Notes: generated from the sequence alone by a model not told the origin. Shown: positions 6,263 through 14,702, counted from the stretch's first letter. The stretch is 33,189 nt of DNA from Sphingobacteriales bacterium (GCA_016718845.1 JADKCK010000077.1:1-33189); one strand, 5' to 3'. Numbers and translations: made by a program.

Positions 6263-6623
6263 TTATTTAGTCAATGTGTCACACTCTAACGCAATATTGT
6301 AATAAATAGTATCTTCAAACATTTTTGGAAAAACAGTTACTACTAAAGACCCAATAGGTTTATATAAACTGTCTCCTACATTAGAAGAAAAGCACAAAGA
6401 TTTAAATACAGTTCCTCCATGAATAATTTGCTGGTTACTTAATAGTAATTTATATATATTATGGTCGTTCTTGTCATTGTACCTTTTCATTACTCACTCC
6501 TTGTATCATTATATTTTTATTTTCCTCGTTAATATTGCATCCTGTTCTTTTGGGAATACAGTATTTAAACATCATAATAAATGAAAATAAAAGTACAACT
6601 TGGGCTATTTTTAACTTGTCCAT
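6263..6623 (-). pseudogene. membrane-anchored hypothetical protein, split by a frameshift
   Basis: ORF A (6623 to 6474) starts MDKLKIAQVVLLFSFIMMF, an N-terminal membrane anchor, and ends at EKVQ. ORF B (6490 to 6263) overlaps it in another frame and continues NIYKLLLSNQQ, then GSLVVTVFPK and IYYNIALECD. Joined they would give a protein of about 115 residues, a plausible periplasmic immunity or orphan protein. ORF B has AAGGAG 7 nt before its ATG, so separate translation cannot be ruled out. The gene sits between RHS scars, in the immunity position relative to the following toxin tail. Confidence 0.5.
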
Positions 6624-6668
6624 TATTTATTTTTTTTAATTTTCAGAGTCGGTATTTTCCACTTTTTC

Positions 6669-6782
6669 TCAGGGTGGGTAGGCGGATTTGTCGTTGTCGG
6701 TGAGGTAGTTGGTGGCTTTGGTTTCGGTTACAGGCTCTTTGATGTCGGGTACTACGGTGCGTATGTTGCCTAGGTGGTCGGC
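6669..6782 (-). pseudogene. RHS-core scar b
   Basis: One frame reads ADHLGNIRTVVPDIKEP, then TETKATNYLTDNDKSA and a stop. HLGN(I/V)R is the classical RHS motif upstream of the RHS-associated core. No start codon or toxin is attached. It follows the HEAT-like immunity gene by about 30 bp, the position expected for the beginning of a displaced second C-terminal cassette. Confidence 0.75.
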
Positions 6783-6810
6783 AATTTTTTTTTTGAAAAT
6801 CACCTACCAT

Positions 6811-7446
6811 TTATTTCGACCTCTCGAAACGAAGTTTTTCGTTAAATCTTCCTGCAAGAGAATCTTGAACTATGTTCATCGTTAGTGGACTTAAACTAGT
6901 GAAATTTTCTAAAAAAAGCGGTATCTTTGAAGATGTCCATAAAGGAAAAATAGCAACGAGACCTAATAATCTATCATCACCATATTTTGAAAGAACATCC
7001 ATTCCAAATGTAGAACAAAGTGCAATAATTTTATCTTGATATTCTTCGGAAGGTATCATCTTATCAATGAATAATGTATCTGTTGTTCCACTTATAACAG
7101 AATCACTTCCTTTGGTTAATAATTCGTAAATAATCTCACCATCTGTTAATGCTTTTCTAAATATTCGTATATAGGCTATTGTCGCAAAAACTGTAACGGT
7201 ATCTTCTTTTTTATTTATATTTATTATATTATCTACAATTGGCAACAAAGGCTTATAATGCAATTGTCCTAACGTTTTGATAATTTCCATCTGTGTTTCC
7301 CAGTATTTATCTTTATTAATAATATTGCATAAATATTTTAAAAGATATTCTTCGTAGCCAATTATATTGTGTCTACGTATTATCTTTGCTAGTTTTCGGA
7401 TATTTGGAATGGATGGATTTTCGAGTAAAAACAAAAGTTTATCCAT
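6811..7446 (-). CDS. alpha-helical (HEAT-like) immunity-type protein
   Basis: A 211-residue, almost entirely alpha-helical, cytoplasmic protein. Repeating helix pairs such as KLAKIIRRHNIIGYEEYLLKY, QMEIIKTLGQLHYKPLLPIV and VFATIAYIRIFRKAL resemble degenerate HEAT repeats. Its ATG lies 1 nt after the stop of the HNH-nuclease tail, the usual toxin-immunity arrangement, so it likely neutralises, or once neutralised, that nuclease. It appears intact although the toxin is broken. I cannot place it in a named Imm family. Confidence 0.7.
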   Translation of the reverse strand: MDKLLFLLENPSIPNIRKLAKIIRRHNIIGYEEYLLKYLCNIINKDKYWETQMEIIKTLGQLHYKPLLPIVDNIININKKEDTVTVFATIAYIRIFRKALTDGEIIYELLTKGSDSVISGTTDTLFIDKMIPSEEYQDKIIALCSTFGMDVLSKYGDDRLLGLVAIFPLWTSSKIPLFLENFTSLSPLTMNIVQDSLAGRFNEKLRFERSK

Positions 7447-7447
7447 A

Positions 7448-7886
7448 TTATTTGTCTGATTTTTTTAAATTTTGCTCTTTACTAAGCACCTGAGCATTTG
7501 TATATGAATTAGTTCCTTTTTGGGTTTTAGCTTTAACATGATCGATTTCGGCTTGCAAAGGATTATTACCTCCATTGATATTGAAGCTTTTCCTCCAATC
7601 CATCTAAATCAATTGAATTTATAGGTTTATTACCTGCAAACTGGTACGGGCTATAAAATGGATATTTGGCTTCGAGGGCATCGGTGCGGTTAAACCTAAT
7701 TTTCCAAGGGTCGTAATTGCGGTTTTTGTAGTCGTAGAAGGTGCCTTGGCTGTTGCCTTGTACGCCCTTTGTTTGCTCCATAACATTAAATCCAAACCTA
7801 TACCCCCCCGCATTTTTACTACGCCCTGCCTGCAACATGCCGTAGGGGTAGTTTTGTTGAGGGTTAGGGTGCATATGTTGCCTAGG
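7448..7886 (-). pseudogene. RHS core fused to HNH-nuclease tail, frameshifted
   Basis: From 7874 a 102-codon frame carries RHS-associated core signatures: YPYGMLQAGRSKNAGGYRFGFN, and YSPYQFAGNKPINSIDLDGLE, the border where toxin tips are attached. A LGNI remnant in another frame lies just upstream (7869-7886). After DGLEE the frame ends, but another frame (7594 to 7448) continues NINGGNNPLQAEIDHVKAK and NSYTNAQVLSKEQN, an HNH/DNase toxin C-terminus. So the tip is out of frame with the core, and the N-terminal half of the HNH domain is absent. The canonical YDPRLGR segment is also altered. The large RHS shell gene is missing. Confidence 0.85.
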
Positions 7887-8004
7887 GTTTTATTGCTTGC
7901 TGCCGCACAAATGTACGCTAATTTTTTGGTTTTTGGTGAGTTATGGGCGCAAAAAACTGCACCAGTTTAATAATAAACTGATGCATTGAATTATGCAATA
8001 TAGA

Positions 8005-8451
8005 TTAAGGAGTAGCTTCTATAAACCAAGCCAATACAAGGCTTTCTAATCTGTCATTTTTATACTCTTGACCACGATAATCAATAATAACACCATCATA
8101 TCGGGTGTATATTATTTCTATACTATTGGCTATGCTTTTGTCTTCGTTGCTATTGACTTCAAAAAACCCTAAGCTAGTTTTTACATTTACTTTGCCATCA
8201 ACTTTTTTTAACTTGCTTATTTGGTCGCAAAACAGGGCTATTTGCGAGGCATCTGTTATTGTTATATTTGCAACTATTTTTTTGTTGTAAGTTTTGTTGC
8301 TAATGTGTAATTTTTCAATACTTGGTGACTGAGAACAAAACGACAATTCTTTGGTTTTAACATTATTATTAAAACAAGAAATAAGTGATAAAACGATTAC
8401 AAGCATAACAATACTTGTAATAAAACGAATTGATAAGTGTGTATTTTTCAT
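8005..8451 (-). CDS. small lipoprotein of unknown function
   Basis: I place the start at 8451 (MKNTHLSIRF), not at the longer frame's first codon, because it gives a clean lipoprotein signal ending LISC (Cys at about residue 26) and a promoter lies just upstream. The mature part, about 120 residues, looks alpha/beta (KKIVANITITDASQIALF, SIEIIYTRYDGVIIDYRG). I recognise no family. It follows the RHS debris in the same orientation and could be an orphan immunity lipoprotein, but nothing in the sequence shows this. Confidence 0.7.
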   Translation of the reverse strand: MKNTHLSIRFITSIVMLVIVLSLISCFNNNVKTKELSFCSQSPSIEKLHISNKTYNKKIVANITITDASQIALFCDQISKLKKVDGKVNVKTSLGFFEVNSNEDKSIANSIEIIYTRYDGVIIDYRGQEYKNDRLESLVLAWFIEATP

Positions 8452-8492
8452 AATGGTTGTTGTTTTTTTAAAATTTGTCGTATCTTGTGCCA

Positions 8493-8525
8493 CAAAGTTA
8501 GGGGTTTAATTGTTAGGCAGTCAAT
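8493..8525 (-). promoter_or_regulatory. Bacteroidota-type promoter for the lipoprotein
   Basis: On the minus strand TAACTTTG (8493-8500) matches the -7 element TAnnTTTG, with ATTG (8522-8525) one base from the -33 TTTG at a 21-nt spacing. It lies 42 nt from the chosen ATG and supports that start. Confidence 0.55.
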
Positions 8526-8646
8526 ATTTGGTTGTTTTTTTCAAAATTACCCGCTAAATTGCCCATTACATGCCCCTACGCCATTAAATTCTTACACTTA
8601 GCTCTTTCATCAAATTATTCTTTATCCTCTCCGAACTTTATTTTTT

Positions 8647-9801
8647 ATGTTAACCGATTATCTAAATCCTGTATTACATACCCCAAATTTGGTTTATGGC
8701 ATCAACCAATGGGGTAATAAAATGCAAATATACCATACCAATAAGCCATTACCAACACTCGATAAAATACAATTGGCAATTATTGGCGTAGAAGAAGACC
8801 GCAGTGCCGAGCGCGGCTGTATGTTGGCACCAAATGCCGTCAGAGACCAATTGTATCAATTATATTTTTGGTGGTCGGGCTTGCAAATAGTTGATTTGGG
8901 TAATATAAAAGCAGGCGAAACAAGCAAAGATACCTATTTTGCCGTCCAGTCGGTGGTTGCCGAGTTGTTGCAAATGGGCATTATACCTATTATAATAGGC
9001 GGCACACACGATATAAGTTATGGACAATTTGGCGGACATGCCCTTGCCGAAAAAGAAACACAATTGGTAGTTATCGACGAAAAAATAGATTTGTTTAGTT
9101 CTTCGCTCGATTACGAAACCCAAAACCAATCGTTTTTATATCGCCTTATCACCCAAAAAAGCACTTTGTCGCACTTTACACAAGTGGGTTTTCAGCGCCA
9201 TTTGGTCGACCCGTACTTGGTAGAATCGATAGAAAAGCTAGGCTTTGATGCCTACAGTGTGGGCGAACTACGCAATAAACTACCCGACCTTGAACCTATT
9301 GTGCGCGATGTTCAAATGGTATCGGTTGATATGTCGGCGGCGCGGCTTGCCGATGCACCGGGTGTATCACATGCCTCGCCCAATGGTTTTAGCGGCGAAG
9401 ATTTGTGTCAGCTAACCCGTTATGTTGGTTTAAGTGATCATGTACGCTCGTTGGGCATCTACGAATATAACCCGCTATTAGACAGGCAAGCACAAACCGC
9501 CAGTTTGGTAGCACAAATGGTTTGGTATTTTGTAGATGGCTATTACGAGCGCAAACACGATTTTCCGCAGCACGACGAGCGTAATTACATACCTTATATT
9601 GTTAATTTTAAAGACAACGATTACGAATTGGTGTTTTTAAAAAGCAAAAAAAGCGACCGTTGGTGGGTGCGCGTGCCTATTGGCAGTGCCAAACAAAACA
9701 CCTATAAACTACTACCCTGCACCTACCGCGACTACGAAACCGCCTGCCGCGACGAAGTACCCGACCGCTGGCTGCGCGCCTATTGGCGATGGAACAGGTA
9801 A
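8647..9801 (+). CDS. arginase/formimidoylglutamase-fold protein with altered metal site
   Basis: A 384-residue ureohydrolase-fold protein of the type usually annotated as formimidoylglutamase in this phylum. Fold signatures are GVEEDRSAERG near the N-terminus, IIIGGTHDISYG (equivalent to GGDHS), VVIDEKIDLF (equivalent to the DAHxD strand) and VSVDMSAARLADAPG (equivalent to SxDxDxxDP). Several canonical Mn ligands are replaced: DAH becomes DEK and the last motif lacks its second Asp, so arginase-type hydrolysis is doubtful and a non-catalytic role is likely. The C-terminal 70 residues (NFKDNDYELVFLKSKKSDRWW) are an extra domain. No histidine-degradation genes are nearby. Confidence 0.85.
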   Translation: MLTDYLNPVLHTPNLVYGINQWGNKMQIYHTNKPLPTLDKIQLAIIGVEEDRSAERGCMLAPNAVRDQLYQLYFWWSGLQIVDLGNIKAGETSKDTYFAVQSVVAELLQMGIIPIIIGGTHDISYGQFGGHALAEKETQLVVIDEKIDLFSSSLDYETQNQSFLYRLITQKSTLSHFTQVGFQRHLVDPYLVESIEKLGFDAYSVGELRNKLPDLEPIVRDVQMVSVDMSAARLADAPGVSHASPNGFSGEDLCQLTRYVGLSDHVRSLGIYEYNPLLDRQAQTASLVAQMVWYFVDGYYERKHDFPQHDERNYIPYIVNFKDNDYELVFLKSKKSDRWWVRVPIGSAKQNTYKLLPCTYRDYETACRDEVPDRWLRAYWRWNR

Positions 9802-9995
9802 GGTTGTATTTACATAAAAACACTGCAAAACGCACGCGCCAGCCCCGCTTGACGCGGAATCGGTCTTTTTTGGGGGTGATGATTGGTTTACCCTATTTGC
9901 ACAGCCTATGCCACCCCCAAAGCATTGTTTGCGCAGTACCCAATCAAACAGCTTGTAGTGTAGGCATCTGGTTATTAGGGTACAATAATATACAC

Positions 9996-10026
9996 AAAAA
10001 GCCACCCGATTAACGAGTGACTTTTT
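9996..10026 (-). terminator. Rho-independent terminator
   Basis: Arms 9996-10008 and 10014-10026 with a 5-nt loop. On the minus strand the two variant positions become G-U pairs and the arm ends in CTTTTT, so it serves the lipoprotein gene ending at 10074. The remaining 9802-9995 spacer shows nothing I can define. Confidence 0.75.
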
Positions 10027-10073
10027 ATCGAAAAAACAAATGCTACAGCCCGCAGCTTGCAAGCAAGTAGTGC

Positions 10074-10751
10074 TTAAAATTTTATTTCGTGGTTAAGCAT
10101 TTCTTTTTTATCGCCCGTAATTAAATCCATTAAATTTAGCTCAATAGATACCGTTTGTCCGTCTTTCGATACTTTGGCATCTTTTTCTTTGGCGTTCACT
10201 TTTTTAGCCTTCGAGGGCAAGTGATACACCAATTTGTAGCTTGGCGGATTAAACATTTCGAGCATCTCCTTATTTTCTTCTAAATTAAAGCCGCCCAATT
10301 CTTTCATATCGCTACCAAGCATTGATTTGCGGCTTATGCAATGTTTTTTAAGGACGTATTTGTCGCTTGTCTGTCCAAACTGTGCTGCCATATCAGTGCT
10401 ACCGCTATCTGTGGCAATAGCTTTGTTAAGGGCATCTACGTTTTTAAAATCAAAAGACAACTCAATAATACCCGCCTTGTCGAACGATGATTTTACATTG
10501 GATATGCCATTCATGCCTATAAATTTAGACTTCATGTCATCCATGTTCAATTCTTTGCTCAAATCCATTGAACCTTTAAGCGAATCGGACATAAATGTAG
10601 CCAACATGCCCATCATTTCGCTCATATCTATGGTGCGTTTAAACATACCCGAGCCGTTTTTTTTGAGTGTTATCTCTTCGGTAAAGTTAAAACAAGAGCT
10701 GAAAAAACTCATTACAATGAGTACAATGCAAAGGAAAGCAAATTTTTGCAT
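10074..10751 (-). CDS. lipoprotein of unknown function
   Basis: The start at 10751 (MQKFAFLCIVLIVMSFFSSC) gives a lipobox with Cys20; the ORF upstream of it runs into the promoter. The 225-residue protein has ITLKKNGSGMFKRTIDMSEMM after the anchor, a pattern seen in Bacteroidota lipoproteins with an antiparallel beta domain, then a Met/Asp-rich helical part (MDLSKELNMDDMKSKF) and a C-terminal strand region (VSIELNLMDLI). Function is unknown. It is monocistronic, with a -7 promoter element at 10791 and its own terminator. Confidence 0.8.
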   Translation of the reverse strand: MQKFAFLCIVLIVMSFFSSCFNFTEEITLKKNGSGMFKRTIDMSEMMGMLATFMSDSLKGSMDLSKELNMDDMKSKFIGMNGISNVKSSFDKAGIIELSFDFKNVDALNKAIATDSGSTDMAAQFGQTSDKYVLKKHCISRKSMLGSDMKELGGFNLEENKEMLEMFNPPSYKLVYHLPSKAKKVNAKEKDAKVSKDGQTVSIELNLMDLITGDKKEMLNHEIKF

Positions 10752-10790
10752 AAAATTAGTGTAGTGTTTGTTAAAAAATAAAAGACAAGT

Positions 10791-10798
10791 CAAAGGTA
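10791..10798 (-). promoter_or_regulatory. -7 promoter element (TACCTTTG)
   Basis: CAAAGGTA on the plus strand is TACCTTTG on the minus strand, 39 nt before the lipoprotein start. No perfect -33 TTTG is found at 19-21 nt. Confidence 0.5.
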
Positions 10799-10917
10799 CA
10801 AAAAAAAAACGAAATTTTGCTAAAATAAAGTGCTTTAAGTAGCAGATTTATCGAAAGATAATTAATTTGCTTGCTACCTAGTGTGTATACGGTCAAGTAT
10901 GCCATTTAGATACCTAC

Positions 10918-11736
10918 TTATTTAGCTAAAGGTTGCAAACTGTTAGCAAATATTTTTTGGGCATTTTGGGTAGTTATAGCGGCAACTTCGTCGAAAGTAA
11001 TTTTTTTTATTTCGGCAATTTTTTGAGCTACAATGGCTATGTGTGCAGGCTCATTTCTTTTGTCGCTTTTGTTTTTACTTGAGCGGTAAGGTTCGGGGGT
11101 TAAGTAGGGGGCATCGGTTTCTAAAACAATATATTCAAGGGGTATTTGCTCAACTACCTCTGCCATTCCACTTTTTTTATACGTAACGTTTCCGCCTATA
11201 CCCATATAAAAACCACCTAATGCCATTACTTTTTTAGCTTCGTCAATACCATCGCTAAAACAATGAAATATGCCCCTTAAGGTATCATTGTTTGCTTGGG
11301 CTATTAGGTTGTAGGTATCGTCAAAAGCCTCGCGGGTATGTAAAATAATTGGTATATGGTAATGTTTTGCCCATGCAATTTGCATTTGTAGTGCTTTTTT
11401 TTGCTGTTCTACGTGGGTTAAATCCCAATAATAATCCAAACCTGTTTCGCCAATGCCATATATTGGTAGTGGTGGCTGGGTTAAATCTTGAGCCATTTTT
11501 TCGAGTAATTGCTCAAAATCATCTTTCACCGAACACGGATGTAAGCCAATGGTAGCAAAACAATGCTGCGGATAATTGGCAGCTAAGTCGTATAGGCGGG
11601 GTAAAGATTCGTTGTCTACGTTGGGTAAAAAAATTTGTTTCACACCTTGCTCAATAGCTCGTTCTACTGCCAAGTGGCGGTCTAGGTCAAATTGCCTTGA
11701 ATAAAGGTGTGCATGGGTATCAACTAAGCAAGTCAT
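10918..11736 (-). CDS. TatD-family metal-dependent deoxyribonuclease
   Basis: A 272-residue TIM-barrel hydrolase of normal family length. The metal ligands are visible in order: DTHAHL at residue 6, GETGLDYYW (bridging Glu), LHTREAF, FHCFSDG, and VLETDAPYLTP with the final Asp. This is the TatD/YcfH DNase pattern; members cleave DNA in a divalent-metal-dependent way and have been linked to repair and DNA degradation. The ETGLDYY variant is common in the family. It is monocistronic, cytoplasmic, with no signal peptide. YcfH-like and TatD proper cannot be separated from the sequence. Confidence 0.93.
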   Translation of the reverse strand: MTCLVDTHAHLYSRQFDLDRHLAVERAIEQGVKQIFLPNVDNESLPRLYDLAANYPQHCFATIGLHPCSVKDDFEQLLEKMAQDLTQPPLPIYGIGETGLDYYWDLTHVEQQKKALQMQIAWAKHYHIPIILHTREAFDDTYNLIAQANNDTLRGIFHCFSDGIDEAKKVMALGGFYMGIGGNVTYKKSGMAEVVEQIPLEYIVLETDAPYLTPEPYRSSKNKSDKRNEPAHIAIVAQKIAEIKKITFDEVAAITTQNAQKIFANSLQPLAK

Positions 11737-12090
11737 TGGTCAAGTTTTTAGGTTAATGTTCACAGTTTTGTAATTTTATAGTAGTTTTGTTGCACAAAAG
11801 GGCATTTATTGTCACAAAGATACGTTTTATGTCACTAAAAATAGGTGTTTTAACGTAAGTATTTTAAGCTATTTTGGTAAAACACATTGTAACAAAAAAA
11901 ACATGACGTTAATATGACTTTAATATGGCAACAAACCACTCTATTGATACGTATATAGCTAAGTAAATGCACCTGTGCACCAAATAACTTTACAATTATA
12001 TAACTAAGTATGCGTTTTTAGTTTTTTACAACCCTTTTATTGGCATTTTTTTGTTTTCTTTTCATATCCCCTAAAATGGCTTTTACCTTT
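11737..12090. other. intergenic spacer between divergent genes
   Basis: A 354-bp AT-rich spacer between the TatD gene (minus) and the thioredoxin-fold operon (plus). It holds a direct repeat of TTTAT(T)GTCAC near 11808-11836 and the palindrome TGCACCTGTGCA near 11970. I see no convincing promoter pair, although both operons must be driven from here. Confidence 0.5.
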
Positions 12091-12636
12091 ATGACAACGA
12101 AAAAAATAAAATTAGGCTTTATCACCACACTTTTGTTGGTAAGCAATTTATGGATATTAGCCCAAAACCAAAGTAGTGCTATTTGGGCATTAAACACCGA
12201 CAATACAAGCAACACACCAAATGTTATGCCACAAACAGCGGCGCAATCACCAACCGAAAATACTAATAGTGCTATGCTAGTATCGTTTTTTGTGGGCAAT
12301 TGGCAACAAGCCCAGCGCAAAGCCACCGCCGAAGGAAAACATTTGGTTGTCGAAATTTACTCGGGTAGTATTGGAAATGCCTGCCGCCGTATGGAGTCGA
12401 AGGTTTTTACTAACCCCTTGGTAGCCGATATTTACAACAACAACTACCTTGTTTTGCGTCTAAACATAGACAACGAATTAGACCCCATAAACCGCCAATT
12501 TTTAAACGAACATCCAGTGGCGTTTATCCCGTCGTACTTTTATTTTAACCCCAAAGGCGATTTTTTAACGGTAGCTAATGGCTTTCAGGATACACCCAAA
12601 TTTTTGGAACTAGGACAAAATCTAATCAACAATTAA
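12091..12636 (+). CDS. secreted thioredoxin-fold protein lacking the CxxC motif
   Basis: The start at 12091 (MTTKKIKLGF) gives a signal peptide ending near LAQNQ. The mature part is a thioredoxin-like domain of the DUF255/thioredoxin_7 type: WQQAQRKATAEGKHLVVEIY, then GNACRRMESKVF at the active-site helix, and VAFIPSYFYFNPKG with the cis-proline. The first active-site Cys of C-x-x-C is missing and only the second remains, unlike the two following paralogues (CGAC, CGNC). It therefore cannot act as a normal dithiol oxidoreductase. First gene of a three-gene run; 12 bp separate it from the next. Confidence 0.85.
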   Translation: MTTKKIKLGFITTLLLVSNLWILAQNQSSAIWALNTDNTSNTPNVMPQTAAQSPTENTNSAMLVSFFVGNWQQAQRKATAEGKHLVVEIYSGSIGNACRRMESKVFTNPLVADIYNNNYLVLRLNIDNELDPINRQFLNEHPVAFIPSYFYFNPKGDFLTVANGFQDTPKFLELGQNLINN

Positions 12637-12648
12637 AAATATTTTCTC

Positions 12649-13115
12649 ATGAAAAACTCACTTGTACTATTACTTTGCCTTACTTGCTCAATTGTTACAT
12701 GGGCACAAAATACTCCACAAAAAAATGGCGTAAATTTTGTTAATGAATCCATAACAACAATTTTGCAACCAAACAACAACGCACAAAAACCCGTTATGGT
12801 GTTTGTGTGGACTAGCGATTATTGTGGTGCTTGCAAACGGATGCAAAACAATGTTTGGAACGATTTGTCGGTGGCGGCTTTCTTTAATAGGTATTTTACA
12901 AACGTATCCATTGATCTTTCAGATGAGCAATCCATCGAAAAAAACCAAGAACTTCTTGACGATATAAACCTGTTATTCTTCCAAGTTTTTACTTTTATAG
13001 TCCCAAGGGTAAGTATTTAACTGATGCGGTGGGCTATAAATCGCCACAAGAAATCTTGCAGTTAGCCAAACTAGTGCTTGATAGTGCCAAACGTACAACA
13101 TCAACCCCCAAATAA
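12649..13115 (+). pseudogene. secreted thioredoxin-fold protein (CGAC), frameshifted
   Basis: A signal peptide (MKNSLVLLLCLTCSIVTWAQ) and a thioredoxin active site TSDYCGACKRM are intact. After LLDDIN the open frame goes off and stops at 13020, while another frame immediately gives VILPSFYFYSPKGKYL and continues AVGYKSPQEILQLAKLV to a stop at 13113-13115. That continuation matches the cis-proline region of the two paralogues. Adding one C near 12971 (AACC to AACCC, Asn-Pro) restores a protein of about 155 residues. So either a recent 1-bp deletion or a sequencing error removed the last third of the domain. Confidence 0.85.
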
Positions 13116-13186
13116 TGCTTTTGCCTTAAATGTTGCTTTTTGCTACCTCATTTCTCTCCCTATTACTACCACAAAATAAAAATAGC

Positions 13187-14581
13187 ATGAAATGTTATTA
13201 TTCTACCCACCGTTTTTTATTTTTCTTTCTTTTTCTTATTGCCCCTGTATTGTTAAAGGCTCAACCAAAACCATTGAGCATAGACATAGAAACTAGTTGG
13301 GAAGTGGCAAAGATAAAAGCCGCCGAACAAGGCAAATTTATTTTCGTTGATTTTACCTCCAAATACTGCGGTAATTGTAAAAAAATGGAAAAAGAAGTGT
13401 TTACAAAACTTGATATAGTAGACATATTTAATAAGAATTTTATTTTTTTACGCATATCTGATGAGGAATTAGAAATGCCAGAAAATCAAGAAGTAGTAAA
13501 CAATATACAACCAGCTATATTGCCCGCCATGGTTTTTTATAAACCAAATGCTCGATTTATTGATAGTCATATTGGAGCTCAAACATACGAAGAATTTTTT
13601 AATATGCTTCTGCAACTTATTCAAGGCAATAACGACATGCTAGCCGAAGCACCTACCTATAAAAATAGCCCCAGTACAACAAAATCTATCACTTCCATAC
13701 ACCCACCCAAAGCAGAAATACCCAACTTTAATTCCCCTGTGCCAACACCTGCACCGCCAGCACCTGCACCACCACCACCCGCAAAAAAAATATTAACCAC
13801 AGAAGAAGCGATATTTGAAAATCTCGGGGCTAAGCTAAACAGCGGAAACTATACCCTCGACGATTTGAAAAATTATGCCTATATGGCAAAAAGCTTTCAA
13901 AAACCATATCAACATGTAGCAGATTTGTACTTGGTAAAAACAAATGACGAGCTATCGGACGAAAATATGCAATTTATTGTAGATTTTGCCAATACCACCA
14001 CCGCAAACGCTACCAAGTTAATGGTTGATAATATTGCTAAGTTTAAAGAAAAATACGGAACAAAAATAAATATCCGTATCTCCGAAACCTTGCGCAATAG
14101 CGTGCGAAATGCACCTGAGTCGGAAAAAAAATTGGTTTTAGACCAAGCCTTAGCCATTATTGATAAAGCTAAACTACCCGATGGCAACTTATTGTCGTTT
14201 GAGCTAAAAGGCATGTATTACCAAGGTACTAAAAACTGGAGAGAATACACTAAACTATGTAAAAAATACATAGAACAATTCGAGATATCGGAGCATGTAC
14301 TACTAAACAACATAGCTACTACTTATGCCGAAAACGTAGACGACCCCGAGCTGCTAAAACAAGCATTATTGTGGGCAAAAAAATCAGTAGCAATAGAGCC
14401 ACATTACGATAATTATCAAACTTGCGCCATATTGCATATTAGATTAAACGACATGGATAGTGCCAATAACTGTAAAACTCAATGTTTAGAGTTAGCCGCT
14501 ATTGAGCTAGACGAACGGATAGCGAAAGAAATAATCAACGATATTGTAAAAAAATTAGATAAGCTAATTTCAGAACAATAG
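13187..14581 (+). CDS. secreted thioredoxin-fold protein with helical-repeat C-terminus
   Basis: The start at 13187 (MKCYYSTHRFLFFF) gives a signal peptide ending LLKAQ; a longer in-frame start at 13130 would spoil it. Domains of the 464-residue protein: thioredoxin fold about 30-150 with KYCGNCKKM active site and AILPAMVFY cis-proline region; a Pro-rich linker about 185-205 (PTPAPPAPAPPPP); and an alpha-helical C-terminal region about 210-460 with TPR-like helices (LKQALLWAKKSVAIEPHYDNYQ). The helical part likely binds a partner protein. It closes the three-gene thioredoxin-fold cluster and is followed by a terminator. Confidence 0.88.
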   Translation: MKCYYSTHRFLFFFLFLIAPVLLKAQPKPLSIDIETSWEVAKIKAAEQGKFIFVDFTSKYCGNCKKMEKEVFTKLDIVDIFNKNFIFLRISDEELEMPENQEVVNNIQPAILPAMVFYKPNARFIDSHIGAQTYEEFFNMLLQLIQGNNDMLAEAPTYKNSPSTTKSITSIHPPKAEIPNFNSPVPTPAPPAPAPPPPAKKILTTEEAIFENLGAKLNSGNYTLDDLKNYAYMAKSFQKPYQHVADLYLVKTNDELSDENMQFIVDFANTTTANATKLMVDNIAKFKEKYGTKINIRISETLRNSVRNAPESEKKLVLDQALAIIDKAKLPDGNLLSFELKGMYYQGTKNWREYTKLCKKYIEQFEISEHVLLNNIATTYAENVDDPELLKQALLWAKKSVAIEPHYDNYQTCAILHIRLNDMDSANNCKTQCLELAAIELDERIAKEIINDIVKKLDKLISEQ

Positions 14582-14606
14582 CACCAAGTTAATGAACAAA
14601 ACAGCT

Positions 14607-14643
14607 AAACGCACAAATCGGCAACCGATTTGTGCGTTTTTTT
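14607..14643 (+). terminator. Rho-independent terminator
   Basis: A perfect 15-bp stem (14607-14621 / 14625-14639) with a 3-nt loop and a T7 tail, 26 nt after the third thioredoxin-fold gene. Confidence 0.93.
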
Positions 14644-14702
14644 GCCTTAAAAACTCCTTTTTGCATGACATAAAAAAAAATTTACAGTTTTTTGCTAAAA
14701 AA

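Noticed and set aside
12960..13020. Programmed ribosomal frameshifting in the second thioredoxin-fold gene
   Set aside because: No slippery heptamer or downstream pseudoknot is visible; a single missing C explains it more simply.
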